Made by a program: the position numbers and the translations under genes. DNA of 64,000 bases from Flagellimonas sp. MMG031. Lineage in GTDB: Bacteria > Bacteroidota > Bacteroidia > Flavobacteriales > Flavobacteriaceae. The stretch is from assembly GCF_040112705.1 (NCBI RefSeq), contig NZ_CP157804.1, positions 374,501-438,500 on the forward strand, read 5' to 3'. The notes beneath the pieces are model-generated. The model was not told the origin of the DNA. It saw only the letters and a program-made list of their open reading frames with translations, and did not search any database. This document shows, one piece after another, positions 1-8,433 of the stretch; the stretch's first letter is position 1; each line of letters starts with the position of its first letter.

Positions 1-709
1 GATACGCAATGGCATCGTCCTTGATTTTGCGCAGCTTGATTTCCTTTCCTATCCGAACAATCGCCATTTCCTCATCTTCTAGATAAACGGCGTTGTTGGT
101 AAACTCAATGAAAGGGGATGCATCGGAAGCGATAAAGTACTCGTTCTCACCAATTCCAATGGCAAGTGGACTACCTAGTTTGGCCACTACTATTTCATCA
201 GGCTTGCTCTTGTCAAAAACGGCGATGGCGTAGGCACCTACCACTTGGTTCAGTGCAATCTGCACCGCCTTTCCGAGTTTTACCCCTTCCTTTTTCTTGA
301 CTTCTTCGATGAGATTGACCAGTACTTCGGTATCAGTATCCGACTCAAAAGTATAGCCTCTTTTTGTCAAGGCCTGTTTGATGGACTCATAGTTTTCGAT
401 GATGCCATTGTGGATGATCACCAAGTCTCCTGAATTGGAATAATGCGGATGTGAGTTGGCATCATTGGGAACCCCGTGGGTTGCCCACCTCGTATGGCCC
501 AATCCCAATTTTCCTTCAGTAGGAATGGTCGATTCGGCCTTATTTTTTAAATCTTCTACTTTGCCCTTGGTTTTGGACAAGTGAATATCCTTTCCATCAA
601 AAAGAGAGATGCCTGCACTGTCGTAACCTCTGTACTCCAGTCTTTGCAGACCTTTTATAATTATCGGGTATGCTTCCCTATGACCGATGTAACCTACTAT
701 TCCACACAT
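1..709 (-). CDS. glmS: Glutamine--fructose-6-phosphate aminotransferase, N-terminal part (cut by window edge)
   Basis: The enzyme makes glucosamine-6-phosphate from fructose-6-phosphate and glutamine, the entry step to UDP-GlcNAc and cell-wall synthesis in the cytoplasm. The frame read leftwards from 709 begins MCGIVGYIG, with the Ntn-hydrolase nucleophile Cys2 directly after the start, followed by RLEYRGYDSAG and the glutaminase motif HTRWATHG. 236 residues are visible, which covers the glutaminase domain; the two SIS sugar-isomerase domains lie outside the window. It is the last visible gene of a minus-strand series after the starch-synthase-like and DUF4270 genes, but a 124-bp gap with a promoter-like box suggests a start of its own. 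Identity is very secure; only the C-terminus is missing. Confidence 0.96.
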   Translation of the reverse strand, partial: MCGIVGYIGHREAYPIIIKGLQRLEYRGYDSAGISLFDGKDIHLSKTKGKVEDLKNKAESTIPTEGKLGLGHTRWATHGVPNDANSHPHYSNSGDLVIIHNGIIENYESIKQALTKRGYTFESDTDTEVLVNLIEEVKKKEGVKLGKAVQIALNQVVGAYAIAVFDKSKPDEIVVAKLGSPLAIGIGENEYFIASDASPFIEFTNNAVYLEDEEMAIVRIGKEIKLRKIKDDAIAY

Positions 710-749
710 AAGATTGTTTTTTGTTGTTGTCCATTTGGGGGTTGGTCAT

Positions 750-757
750 CAAAATTA
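750..757 (-). promoter_or_regulatory. Candidate -7 promoter box for glmS
   Basis: The minus strand reads TAATTTTG here, an exact match to the Bacteroidota -7 consensus TAnnTTTG, about 40 bases upstream of the glmS start. No good TTG -33 element is seen at the expected distance, so this is a candidate only. Confidence 0.35.
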
Positions 758-833
758 ATAGGTATACGTTAAAATCATAGGTTCTGGTTCGTTAAAACGA
801 CAAAAGTCCAAAAAACCACGATAAAGCTACCCT

Positions 834-2636
834 CTAATTTGCTTCTGTGTAAAAGATTTCCAATTTCAACTTCATGGCCTCCTCACTTGGAGCTAGATTG
901 CTTCCGTAAAGGACCGTACCCAATGGGCTCATGGATGCGGCGATGGGATAATCCACCCCTTGCATATCGCTGCCCATCGCTTCTCGAAGTCCCACTAAGT
1001 TGATGTTGGGCGTAGCAGTCAGCCCCAATCTGGCATTGGCGGAATCCCGTACAATGATGTTGTTAATATGCTCCGTAATACGCACGGTATATTTTACGCC
1101 CCTATCGTTTTCCTTTTCCAACAAACCGCCATGGTTAAGAAAGTATCGCAATGGATTAGGACCTGTATTGATCGCCGGATCTTCGTTAAGTGCATCGAAA
1201 AGCGGACGATTGGTTTCTGCATTGAACAAATAAATTCGCGGTGGCTCCACTATGGTAGGGCCTACCGTTTCACGGTCCACATAAAACACCAAATTGGCCT
1301 CGTTGATCACCCAATTGTTCTGTTTGATTTCATTGATGATGGCAGACCCTCCATTCTCCAATTCATCAAAAAGACGTATCTCTGCCAAGGTGGCACCACC
1401 CTTAACATATATCCTTGACGCATTTTCGTCGCTGTCGAGGGCCCCCTCTACGTAGGGAGGCAACATTTCGTCCTCAAAAACATTTACCGCATTTCCGTTG
1501 ATTCCTCCAGCTTGTGTCCCGGACAAAAGATTGATAACGTAATCTCTTTCCGATGTGACCGTTTGCTCTGTCTCTGGGTCAAAATCATCGTAGGTATAAC
1601 TAATGGTGATATTGGCCTGGGTTAGGTCCAAAAGGAACATAAGTTCTTCCATATCGGTACCCGTTAAGTGGATGCCTCGCAAAAAGTTCCTGAAATTGGA
1701 CTGGGTCAATAACTCTGGCTGACCTTCCTTGTCCAAAATATTCTGCTGAAAGAAATCTGGATTCAGCGGTACTCGGATTCCAGGATTCAACCTATTGGTT
1801 ATTTCTTGGGATTCATCGATATCCGGAGTGTCAGGGTCGTCCTCATTGTCCCTAAAAAGCAGTTCTTCGTCACTGATGGTAACCTCACCATTAAATAATT
1901 CTTCACCAATAAAAGTAGAAAAATCTTGGTTGGAGTAGTACTCTTGAGCTTCTTGAAAGTTAGAATTGGGATCTAAGTCCCTCAAAAAATAGTTGGATTT
2001 GGACACCACTAAATTAAAGGACTGTTCCCGATTTCCATAAATACTGTCCAAATCAAACCTTTGTGGATATGTATTGGCTACAAACCCTTCGCCTGTTCCA
2101 TCCTCATCTGGATCAAATGGATTGGAACCAATGGCTCTTTCTTGGTTGTCGGTTACGCCATCACCATCCAAATCGGAGTTGGGGTCTGTTGCTGCATCGC
2201 CGGGCTCAAATACATCGGGTACCCCGTCGCCATCCCTATCACCGGAAGGAGATCGTTGAAAAGGAATATATAGGTACACTTCGCTTACCGTTTCGTTTTC
2301 CTGATCGTTGTCCGGGCCATCCTCACTAGCTTGGGAAATATCTCCAAAACTAGGCGAGGGAGTAGGCAGGGTAAGTTGTGAAATGATACTCGCATTTCGC
2401 TTGCCATAAATGGGGTCGTTAAAAGTTCCCAATTGGTACAGTGGCAATTTATTGGTCTGTACAGCAGTGATTCCCTTGTTGAAGGCAAACACATCGTATT
2501 CCACTTTACCAGTACTAAAGGGCTCTCCACCAATAACACCTTCTCCTATGGTATCCAACTCCTCTTCACAAGAGACAAGTAGTAAAAACAAAGTTCCAAC
2601 CAGTGCTGAAACTTTGAAAATATGGGAAAATCTCAT
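834..2636 (-). CDS. DUF4270 family outer-membrane-type lipoprotein
   Basis: A Bacteroidota-specific DUF4270 protein of 600 residues; molecular function unknown. The N-terminus is a lipoprotein signal with the lipobox LLVSC (Cys23), then the typical family opening around ELDTIGEG and the stretch [15 protein letters not shown]. Residues about 133-180 carry Asp-rich DxDxDG units ([18 protein letters not shown]) like thrombospondin type 3 calcium-binding repeats, which look inserted in the family domain. It begins 5 bp after the stop of the starch-synthase-like gene, so the two are probably co-transcribed, and glmS follows. Family recognition rests on sequence pattern; a surface or periplasmic role is inferred from the lipobox. 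Confidence 0.85.
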   Translation of the reverse strand: MRFSHIFKVSALVGTLFLLLVSCEEELDTIGEGVIGGEPFSTGKVEYDVFAFNKGITAVQTNKLPLYQLGTFNDPIYGKRNASIISQLTLPTPSPSFGDISQASEDGPDNDQENETVSEVYLYIPFQRSPSGDRDGDGVPDVFEPGDAATDPNSDLDGDGVTDNQERAIGSNPFDPDEDGTGEGFVANTYPQRFDLDSIYGNREQSFNLVVSKSNYFLRDLDPNSNFQEAQEYYSNQDFSTFIGEELFNGEVTISDEELLFRDNEDDPDTPDIDESQEITNRLNPGIRVPLNPDFFQQNILDKEGQPELLTQSNFRNFLRGIHLTGTDMEELMFLLDLTQANITISYTYDDFDPETEQTVTSERDYVINLLSGTQAGGINGNAVNVFEDEMLPPYVEGALDSDENASRIYVKGGATLAEIRLFDELENGGSAIINEIKQNNWVINEANLVFYVDRETVGPTIVEPPRIYLFNAETNRPLFDALNEDPAINTGPNPLRYFLNHGGLLEKENDRGVKYTVRITEHINNIIVRDSANARLGLTATPNINLVGLREAMGSDMQGVDYPIAASMSPLGTVLYGSNLAPSEEAMKLKLEIFYTEAN

Positions 2637-2641
2637 TCAAT

Positions 2642-3451
2642 CTATTTTAAAACCTCTGTGTTATAGAAATTTGTGTACGCCTCCTCTGCTTCTTGAAGCG
2701 AAACATAGGGAAGTACCGGAACGGAAAGATTATCGATATGACTTTTTAGGTCGTCGGACAAATCCTCCGCGGCTAAAATAACGGCATCGGAATGATCTAC
2801 GGCAACCTTTAACAAATTATTATACTCGGGCTTGGACAGGGCGGCAATATCCTCTTTGGCTATGCCATCAAAGGCGATTTTATCGATCATTTGGCTGTCC
2901 AGTTCACCTTCAAAATCCTTTCCATAAACAGATGTCACTATCCTACTTTCGGAGAACAGGGGTTCATCTGCATAATACTTTCTCAAATAAAGTGGTACCA
3001 TGGAGGCCATCCAACCGTGTACATGGATGATATCCGGCGACCAATTCAGTTTTTTCACGGTTTCCACCACTCCTTTGGCAAAGAAAATGGCTCTCTCATC
3101 ATTATCCGGGAACAGTTTTCCGCTAGAATCCGCAAATGTTGCTTTTCTTTTAAAGTATTCGTCGTTGTCTATAAAGTAAACTTGGATTCGTTCTTTGGGT
3201 ATGGAGGCTACCTTGATAATCAAGGGCATATCCATGTCGTTGATGACCAAATTCATCCCCGATAAACGGATGACCTCGTGTAATTGATGCCTTCTTTCGT
3301 TAATGTTTCCATACCTTGGCATAAATATGCGTATTTGCCCACCATTGCTGTTCACCATTCTTGGCGCTTCGTACGACATTAAGGAAACAGGATTCTCTGG
3401 GAGGTAGGGAACTAATTCAGAAGATACAAACAATACCTTTTTACCATTCAT
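2642..3451 (-). CDS. Starch/glycogen-synthase-like protein (GT5 N-terminal domain only)
   Basis: The 269-residue product matches only the N-terminal (GT5, ADP-glucose-type) half of glycogen synthase; a full GlgA is about 480 residues. It opens MNGKKVLFVSSELVPYLP, followed by the fold-typical IRIFMPRYG and the WSPDIIHVHGW segment. The KxGG nucleotide-sugar loop expected just after the first strand is replaced by NPVSLMSYEAPR, and the whole C-terminal Rossmann domain is absent, so catalysis of glucan elongation is doubtful. The start at 3451 was preferred over a longer frame to 3490 because the family begins KKVLFVSSE. It is divergent from panC and leads the DUF4270 (and perhaps glmS) unit. It may be a regulatory or scaffold relic; no function can be assigned. 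Confidence 0.8.
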   Translation of the reverse strand: MNGKKVLFVSSELVPYLPENPVSLMSYEAPRMVNSNGGQIRIFMPRYGNINERRHQLHEVIRLSGMNLVINDMDMPLIIKVASIPKERIQVYFIDNDEYFKRKATFADSSGKLFPDNDERAIFFAKGVVETVKKLNWSPDIIHVHGWMASMVPLYLRKYYADEPLFSESRIVTSVYGKDFEGELDSQMIDKIAFDGIAKEDIAALSKPEYNNLLKVAVDHSDAVILAAEDLSDDLKSHIDNLSVPVLPYVSLQEAEEAYTNFYNTEVLK

Positions 3452-3487
3452 AAACACTTTCTTTTGTTTATCCGAAAAACATAGCTG

Positions 3488-3495
3488 CAAAAGTA
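3488..3495 (-). promoter_or_regulatory. Candidate -7 box for the starch-synthase-like/DUF4270 unit
   Basis: The minus strand reads TACTTTTG, an exact TAnnTTTG match, about 37 bases upstream of the ATG at 3451. It is paired with a divergent box for panC in the same 102-bp gap. No clear -33 TTG is seen. Confidence 0.45.
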
Positions 3496-3526
3496 CAAAA
3501 ATTATGCTGATTCATAGTATTTATAG

Positions 3527-3534
3527 TATTTTTG
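3527..3534 (+). promoter_or_regulatory. Candidate -7 box for panC
   Basis: TATTTTTG matches TAnnTTTG exactly and is followed by GCACC. It lies 19 bases upstream of the panC ATG, giving a leader of about 12 nucleotides. This also supports the ATG at 3554 over the upstream TTG at 3542, which would fall at or before the likely transcription start. Confidence 0.5.
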
Positions 3535-3553
3535 CACCCTTTTGTACCTGTAT

Positions 3554-4402
3554 ATGAAGATATTCGACCGAAAAAAAGACCTCAACACCTTTACGCTGCA
3601 ACAGCGGAAAAAAGACTGTACCATTGGTCTTGTGCCCACTATGGGAGCGTTGCACAGCGGTCATATCTCTTTGGTAAAAAAAGCCCTCTCCGAAAATGAC
3701 CTGGTCGTGGTAAGTATATTTGTGAATCCCACACAGTTCGACAAAAGGGATGATCTGGAAAAATATCCCCGTACTTTTGAAAAGGATATCGATTTATTAA
3801 GGCAAGTATCCGATAAGATTGTTGTGTTCGCACCTACGGTGGATGAAATCTATGAAGGTAAAGTCGCATCCGAGTCCTATGAATTTGAAGGTCTGGACAA
3901 GGTAATGGAAGGAGAATTCCGGTCGGGGCATTTTGATGGCGTTGGCACCATTGTGGAACTTTTGCTCCGAACCGTGGCCCCGGACAGGGCCTACTTTGGC
4001 GAAAAGGATTTTCAGCAATTGCAGATCATTCGAAAAATGGCCGAAATCAAGCATTTGCCGTATACCATCATAGGGTGCCCTATTGAACGGGAGCCCCATG
4101 GCCTGGCCATGAGTTCACGTAATGAAAGACTGTCAAAAACGACTAGGGAACAGGCTGGCTTTATCCATAACACGCTGCAAACTGCCAAAACAAAATTTGG
4201 CACGGAAAGTGCACTGGATATAAAGGATTGGGTAACCTCGGAATTTCAAGGAAACCCACTGTTTGAGCTTGAATATTTTGAAATTGCCGACGAGCATACC
4301 TTAACACCGGCATTAAAAATTCAAGACAACCAAAAATATAGGGCGTTCATTGCCGTTTATGCCGACGGAGTTCGCTTAATTGATAATCTAAGATTGAATT
4401 GA
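3554..4402 (+). CDS. panC: Pantoate--beta-alanine ligase
   Basis: PanC joins pantoate and beta-alanine with ATP to give pantothenate, the precursor of coenzyme A, in the cytoplasm. The 282-residue length fits the family. Signature segments are present: PTMGALHSGHISLV (ATP-binding HxGH-type), FVNPTQF, the pantoate-binding FRSGHFDGVGTIV, YFGEKDFQQLQIIRKMA and SSRNERLS. The start MKIFDRKKDL at 3554 is chosen over an upstream TTG at 3542 because of the promoter box and because it matches the usual family N-terminus. panD, which supplies beta-alanine, follows 12 bp downstream, so the last two steps of pantothenate synthesis are adjacent. Confidence 0.96.
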   Translation: MKIFDRKKDLNTFTLQQRKKDCTIGLVPTMGALHSGHISLVKKALSENDLVVVSIFVNPTQFDKRDDLEKYPRTFEKDIDLLRQVSDKIVVFAPTVDEIYEGKVASESYEFEGLDKVMEGEFRSGHFDGVGTIVELLLRTVAPDRAYFGEKDFQQLQIIRKMAEIKHLPYTIIGCPIEREPHGLAMSSRNERLSKTTREQAGFIHNTLQTAKTKFGTESALDIKDWVTSEFQGNPLFELEYFEIADEHTLTPALKIQDNQKYRAFIAVYADGVRLIDNLRLN

Positions 4403-4410
4403 TAATTTTG
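4380..4410 (+). promoter_or_regulatory. Candidate promoter for panD inside the panC 3' end
   Basis: TTG at 4380-4382 and TAATTTTG at 4403-4410 are separated by 20 bp, close to the Bacteroidota -33/-7 arrangement. The -7 box ends only 4 bases before the panD ATG, so a transcript from it would be almost or wholly leaderless. It may allow panD expression independently of panC. Confidence 0.35.
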
Positions 4411-4414
4411 CACC

Positions 4415-4765
4415 ATGCAAGTAGAAGTCGTAAAGTCCAAAATTCACCGAGTAAAAGTAACCGGAGCCGACCTTAACTATATCGGAAGCATAACTATAGA
4501 CGAAAATCTGATGGATGCCGCCAATATTATCAGGGGAGAAAAAGTGCAGATCGTGAACAACAACAACGGTGAGCGATTGGAAACTTACGCCATACCAGGC
4601 CCCAGAGGTTCTGGCGAACTCACCCTGAACGGTGCCGCTGCCCGAAAAGTGGCCGTAGGCGACGTTTTGATCTTGATCACCTATGCCTGGATGGATATCG
4701 AAAAGGCAAAGACATTTAATCCTGCATTGGTATTCCCCAACGAGGAAACCAATCTACTCCAATAG
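4415..4765 (+). CDS. panD: Aspartate 1-decarboxylase
   Basis: PanD decarboxylates aspartate to beta-alanine for pantothenate synthesis. It is a pyruvoyl enzyme made as a proenzyme that self-cleaves between Gly24 and Ser25; here the sequence [10 protein letters not shown] puts Gly24-Ser25 exactly in place. Further family features are [20 protein letters not shown] and [16 protein letters not shown]. The 116-residue length is normal. It follows panC directly, and the next gene (LPG-synthase-like) begins 3 bp after its stop, so the three probably share a transcript. Confidence 0.97.
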   Translation: MQVEVVKSKIHRVKVTGADLNYIGSITIDENLMDAANIIRGEKVQIVNNNNGERLETYAIPGPRGSGELTLNGAAARKVAVGDVLILITYAWMDIEKAKTFNPALVFPNEETNLLQ

Positions 4766-4768
4766 ATT

Positions 4769-5734
4769 TTGGGCAAATCCCTAAAAAAATTCCTTAAACT
4801 TTTTGTACCCATCGCTTTTGGGCTCTTCTTGGTTTGGTACTCCTACAACTCCACCACACCTGAAGAACGGGATCAAATCCTCCACTATATTTCCAATGCC
4901 AGCCCATTTTGGGTGGGTATTTCCGTGATTATCGGGATTTTGAGCCACATTTCCAGAGCGGTCCGTTGGAAATATCTGCTGGAACCCATGGGATATCGCC
5001 CCAAAACCATCAACACAATATTTATTGTATTGATTTCCTATTTTGCCAACTTGGGCATACCCCGCTCGGGCGAAATTTTAAGGGCCACCGCACTCACCAC
5101 CTACGAAAAGGTCCCTTTTGAAAAAGGCTTCGGAACCATTGTCACAGAAAGGGTCATAGACCTCTTGATGCTTTTGATCATCATATTGGTCACCCTCGTA
5201 CTTCAAACGGATTTTATTCTAGGATTTCTGGAGCAACGAGGAGTAAACCTCATCGGGGCCATTGGAATTTTATTTGTTGGGATAGTCGGTCTTTTTCTGG
5301 GGTCGTACATCATCCGAAAATCAAAATCGCCATTGGCGTTAAAGTTGAAAGGCTTCTTGGGCGGACTTCAAGATGGGGTGCTCAGCCTCTTCAGAATGAA
5401 AAACAAATGGCCGTTCATCCTTCATACGGTTTTTATCTGGACCGCCTATTTTGGTATGTTCTGGGTGATAAAATACACGGTTGAAGAAACCGTTCCACTC
5501 TCCATGGGCGAACTATTGGTGGCCTTTGTCGCAGGGGCCTTCGCCATGTCGACCACCAACGGCGGAATTGGCCTGTATCCCATAGCGGTAAGTGCTGCCT
5601 TGGGCATCTATGGCATCAGCTCTGTTTCTGGTGATGCTTTCGGTTGGATCATGTGGATCGCACAAACCATGATGGTCGTCCTTTTCGGTACAATATCCTT
5701 CATCGTATTACCGTTATTGAATAGAAATCGGTAA
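4769..5734 (+). CDS. Lysylphosphatidylglycerol-synthase-type transmembrane protein (flippase-like domain)
   Basis: An integral inner-membrane protein of 321 residues belonging to the LPG synthase TM / UPF0104 group, with several hydrophobic segments (about 8-25, 45-60, 80-95, 125-150, 155-185, 215-235, 245-305). Family marks are SHISRAVRWKYLLEP, the ANLGIPRSGEILRA loop and AMSTTNGGIGLYP near the end. The family includes the flippase half of MprF-like proteins; this version lacks the aminoacyl-transferase domain, so it more likely moves or modifies a lipid than aminoacylates one. The start is a TTG at 4769, 3 bp after the panD stop; no in-frame ATG occurs before residue 73, so TTG is the only reasonable choice. 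Confidence 0.85.
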   Translation: MGKSLKKFLKLFVPIAFGLFLVWYSYNSTTPEERDQILHYISNASPFWVGISVIIGILSHISRAVRWKYLLEPMGYRPKTINTIFIVLISYFANLGIPRSGEILRATALTTYEKVPFEKGFGTIVTERVIDLLMLLIIILVTLVLQTDFILGFLEQRGVNLIGAIGILFVGIVGLFLGSYIIRKSKSPLALKLKGFLGGLQDGVLSLFRMKNKWPFILHTVFIWTAYFGMFWVIKYTVEETVPLSMGELLVAFVAGAFAMSTTNGGIGLYPIAVSAALGIYGISSVSGDAFGWIMWIAQTMMVVLFGTISFIVLPLLNRNR

Positions 5735-5759
5735 GCCCCGACCGCCCAAAACTTAACCA

Positions 5760-6902
5760 ATGAAAAAATGTCTATTGCTACTGATAGGCTTCACCTGCTT
5801 GAACCTAGGCGCCCAAGTAAAAAAGGAAATATTCGAATCCTTTAAATTACAGGAACGACGCGATGTTTCCTACTACTTTCCAGAAGATTACGACGAAGAA
5901 AAATCGTATCCACTCATCGTGGTACTCGACGCCGAACATTTGTTCGACCTTGTCGTGGCCAACGTAAAATTCCAAAGCAGCTTTGATCGCATGCCCCAAG
6001 CCATTGTGGTAGGCGTGGATCAATTGGAGAATGACATTCGCTGGGAAGATTGCGCCTTCGAAGAAGTTTCGGGCCTACCATCCGAAAAAGGAAAGCTGTT
6101 CTTTGAGTTTTTGGGCACTGAAATCATTCCATACCTAGAGACCAGTTACAATGTGGCTCCATTCAAAATGTTTGTGGGGTACGATATCACCGCCAATTTT
6201 GGCAACTACTATTTGTTCAAGGATAGATCATTGTTCAATTCGTACATCAGCATTTCGCCTGTTTTGGCCACTGAAATGGAAAGTAGGGTGCCTGCACGCC
6301 TATCGGAGCTCGACCAGACGATTTTTTACAACTTGATCGTAGAAAAAGCACCCACCGATGATCGCCAGCGCGTACTTCAAATGAATGCCAGCATCAAATC
6401 CATCACCAAAGAATCCCTGCATTACTTTTTTGATGAATATGAAAATGCCGACCACACCTCCATTGCCGCCTATGGGATAAGCAAAGCTTTTGATAATGTA
6501 TTTAGGATTTACCGACCCATTACCCCTGCGGAATACAAATCGGATATTTTGACCTCCGAAGAGCCTGTATTTAACTATCTGGAAACGCGATATGGCACAA
6601 TCAAAGACCTCTTTGGTTTTGAAAAACCCGTGGAACTCAACGATATCATGGCCATTTATGCGGCTTGCCTTAAAAAGGAGGATTACGAATCCTTAAAACC
6701 ACTGGCAGAGCTTTGCAAAAAGGAATTTCCAGAAACCATGATGGGCTTTTATTTTGAAGCAGAACACTATGAGTTCATCGGAGAGCCAAAAAAGGCATTC
6801 AAGACCTTTGAAAAAGCCTTCCAAATGGAAGAAATCGACTTTTTGACCAAGGATTTGGCACTTCAAAAAATAGATGCGCTCAAGGAAGACTTTGGGTATT
6901 AG
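5760..6902 (+). CDS. Esterase-fold protein with a replaced nucleophile, exported
   Basis: The product (380 residues) has a signal peptide ending at about LNLGA-Q19, then an alpha/beta-hydrolase domain of the putative esterase family (COG2819, esterase D / Fes-like): YYFPEDYDEEKSYPLIVVLDAEHLFD, then IVVGVDQ. At the nucleophile elbow, where the family has G-H-S-x-G-G, this protein reads GYDITAN (Gly140-Tyr141-Asp142), so the catalytic Ser is Asp. The distal histidine motif ENADHTS is kept. The C-terminal third (about 285-380) is alpha-helical and TPR-like. It may be a non-hydrolytic pseudoenzyme in the periplasm. It starts 25 bp after the upstream membrane-protein gene and precedes radA by a gap containing a large inverted repeat. 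Confidence 0.75.
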   Translation: MKKCLLLLIGFTCLNLGAQVKKEIFESFKLQERRDVSYYFPEDYDEEKSYPLIVVLDAEHLFDLVVANVKFQSSFDRMPQAIVVGVDQLENDIRWEDCAFEEVSGLPSEKGKLFFEFLGTEIIPYLETSYNVAPFKMFVGYDITANFGNYYLFKDRSLFNSYISISPVLATEMESRVPARLSELDQTIFYNLIVEKAPTDDRQRVLQMNASIKSITKESLHYFFDEYENADHTSIAAYGISKAFDNVFRIYRPITPAEYKSDILTSEEPVFNYLETRYGTIKDLFGFEKPVELNDIMAIYAACLKKEDYESLKPLAELCKKEFPETMMGFYFEAEHYEFIGEPKKAFKTFEKAFQMEEIDFLTKDLALQKIDALKEDFGY

Positions 6903-6922
6903 TGAGCTGTATTTCTTAATGA

Positions 6923-6991
6923 TTTGATTGTTGGGTGGTTTGCTTCAGAAAAAATCAAACCAATTATCAAGACATCAATCCAACAATCAAA
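6923..6991. repeat. Long nested inverted repeat between esterase and radA
   Basis: TTTGATTGTTGG at 6923-6934 is the exact reverse complement of CCAACAATCAAA at 6980-6991, and inside it GGTTTG (6937-6942) pairs with CAAACC (6956-6961). The resulting cruciform or hairpin fills most of the 122-bp gap. It has no clean T-run, so it is not a standard intrinsic terminator, though it may still end transcription of the upstream genes. Confidence 0.7.
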
Positions 6992-7024
6992 ATCCATATC
7001 TTTAGGCCCCTCATTGAATTCTGA

Positions 7025-8383
7025 ATGGCCAAGACCAAAACAACATTCTTTTGTCAAAATTGTGGCGCCCAATTTCCTAAATGGATCGGACAATGTTCCT
7101 CCTGCAAGGAATGGAACACCATTGTGGAAGAAGTCATCCAAAAAGAGGACAAAAAAAGTTGGCGAACCGACACCGTTGCCAAACAGGCCAATAAACCGCT
7201 TCGCGTTTCCGAAATCACCCAAGAGAAGGAACTGCGCTTGGATACCTTGGACCAAGAATTCAACCGTGTGTTGGGCGGTGGGTTGGTACCAGGCTCATTG
7301 ACCTTGTTGGGCGGGGAACCAGGTATCGGAAAAAGTACGCTGTTGCTTCAGATTGCGCTAAAACTGCCCTACAAAATCCTATATGTGTCGGGCGAGGAAA
7401 GTCAGCGACAGATAAAAATGAGAGCCGACCGGATTCAGCCCAACAGCGAGAATTGTTATATCCTCACTGAAACGAAAACGCAGAATATATTTCAACAGAT
7501 CACTACCATTGAGCCCGATTTGGTAATCATCGATTCCATACAGACCTTACATACCGATTATATCGAATCCGCTGCGGGGAGCATTTCCCAAATCAGGGAA
7601 TGTACAGCGGAACTCATCAAGTTTGCCAAGGAAAGTCATACCCCTGTTATTTTGGTTGGACACATCACCAAAGATGGCACCATTGCGGGCCCAAAGATTT
7701 TGGAGCATATGGTGGATACCGTTCTCCAATTTGAAGGTGACCGCAATTATGTGTACCGAATCCTTCGATCCCTTAAAAACCGCTTCGGTTCCACAGCTGA
7801 ACTCGGTATTTACGAGATGCAGGGAAGCGGCCTACGTGAAGTGAACAATCCATCGGAAGTGTTGATTTCCAAAAATGACGAAGACCTCAGCGGTACTGCC
7901 ATCGCAGCCACTGTGGAAGGTATGCGACCTTTGTTGATAGAGATTCAGGCTTTGGTGAGCACCGCCGTGTATGGAACGCCACAACGTTCCGCCACAGGTT
8001 TCAATGCCAAACGTTTGAACATGCTCTTGGCGGTTTTGGAAAAAAGGGCAGGTTTTAAATTGGCCGCAAAAGATGTTTTTTTGAACATTACCGGTGGCAT
8101 CTCCGTAGATGACCCCGCTATCGATTTGGCCGTAATGGCCGCTATCCTATCCAGCAACTCCGACATTGCCATTGAAAAAGGTGTTTGCTTTGCTGCAGAA
8201 GTCGGACTTGCAGGTGAAATTAGGCCAGTTCAACGAGTGGACCAACGCATACTCGAAGCTGAAAAATTGGGCTTTTCCAAAATATTTGTCTCCAAAAACA
8301 ACAAAATCGGTTTAAAACAATCTGGCATACAGATTCAAAAAGTATCCAAGATCGAGGATGTAGTTGCCCATCTGTTCGGGTAA
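7025..8383 (+). CDS. radA: DNA repair protein RadA
   Basis: RadA is a RecA-like, DnaB-type branch-migration helicase that processes recombination intermediates. The 452-residue protein has the N-terminal C4 zinc finger (Cys10, Cys13, Cys24, Cys27), a Walker A motif GGEPGIGKST at about 96-105, a Walker B region DLVIIDSIQTL, the RadA-specific KNRFG motif at 251-255, and a C-terminal Lon-like domain (GGISVDDPAIDLAV). The start MAKTKTTFFCQNCG directly precedes the zinc finger, as in the family. A near-consensus -7 box (TATCTTTA at 6998-7005) lies upstream. The next gene starts 50 bp downstream on the same strand. Confidence 0.97.
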   Translation: MAKTKTTFFCQNCGAQFPKWIGQCSSCKEWNTIVEEVIQKEDKKSWRTDTVAKQANKPLRVSEITQEKELRLDTLDQEFNRVLGGGLVPGSLTLLGGEPGIGKSTLLLQIALKLPYKILYVSGEESQRQIKMRADRIQPNSENCYILTETKTQNIFQQITTIEPDLVIIDSIQTLHTDYIESAAGSISQIRECTAELIKFAKESHTPVILVGHITKDGTIAGPKILEHMVDTVLQFEGDRNYVYRILRSLKNRFGSTAELGIYEMQGSGLREVNNPSEVLISKNDEDLSGTAIAATVEGMRPLLIEIQALVSTAVYGTPQRSATGFNAKRLNMLLAVLEKRAGFKLAAKDVFLNITGGISVDDPAIDLAVMAAILSSNSDIAIEKGVCFAAEVGLAGEIRPVQRVDQRILEAEKLGFSKIFVSKNNKIGLKQSGIQIQKVSKIEDVVAHLFG

Positions 8384-8433
8384 AACCGTAATTGCAGGTT
8401 TCTTTATATATTTAGGAAACTTTCAAACTGCAC

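Noticed and set aside
3452..3490. Longer start for the starch-synthase-like protein at 3490
   Set aside because: It would overlap the promoter box at 3488-3495, and the family begins at KKVLFVSSE.
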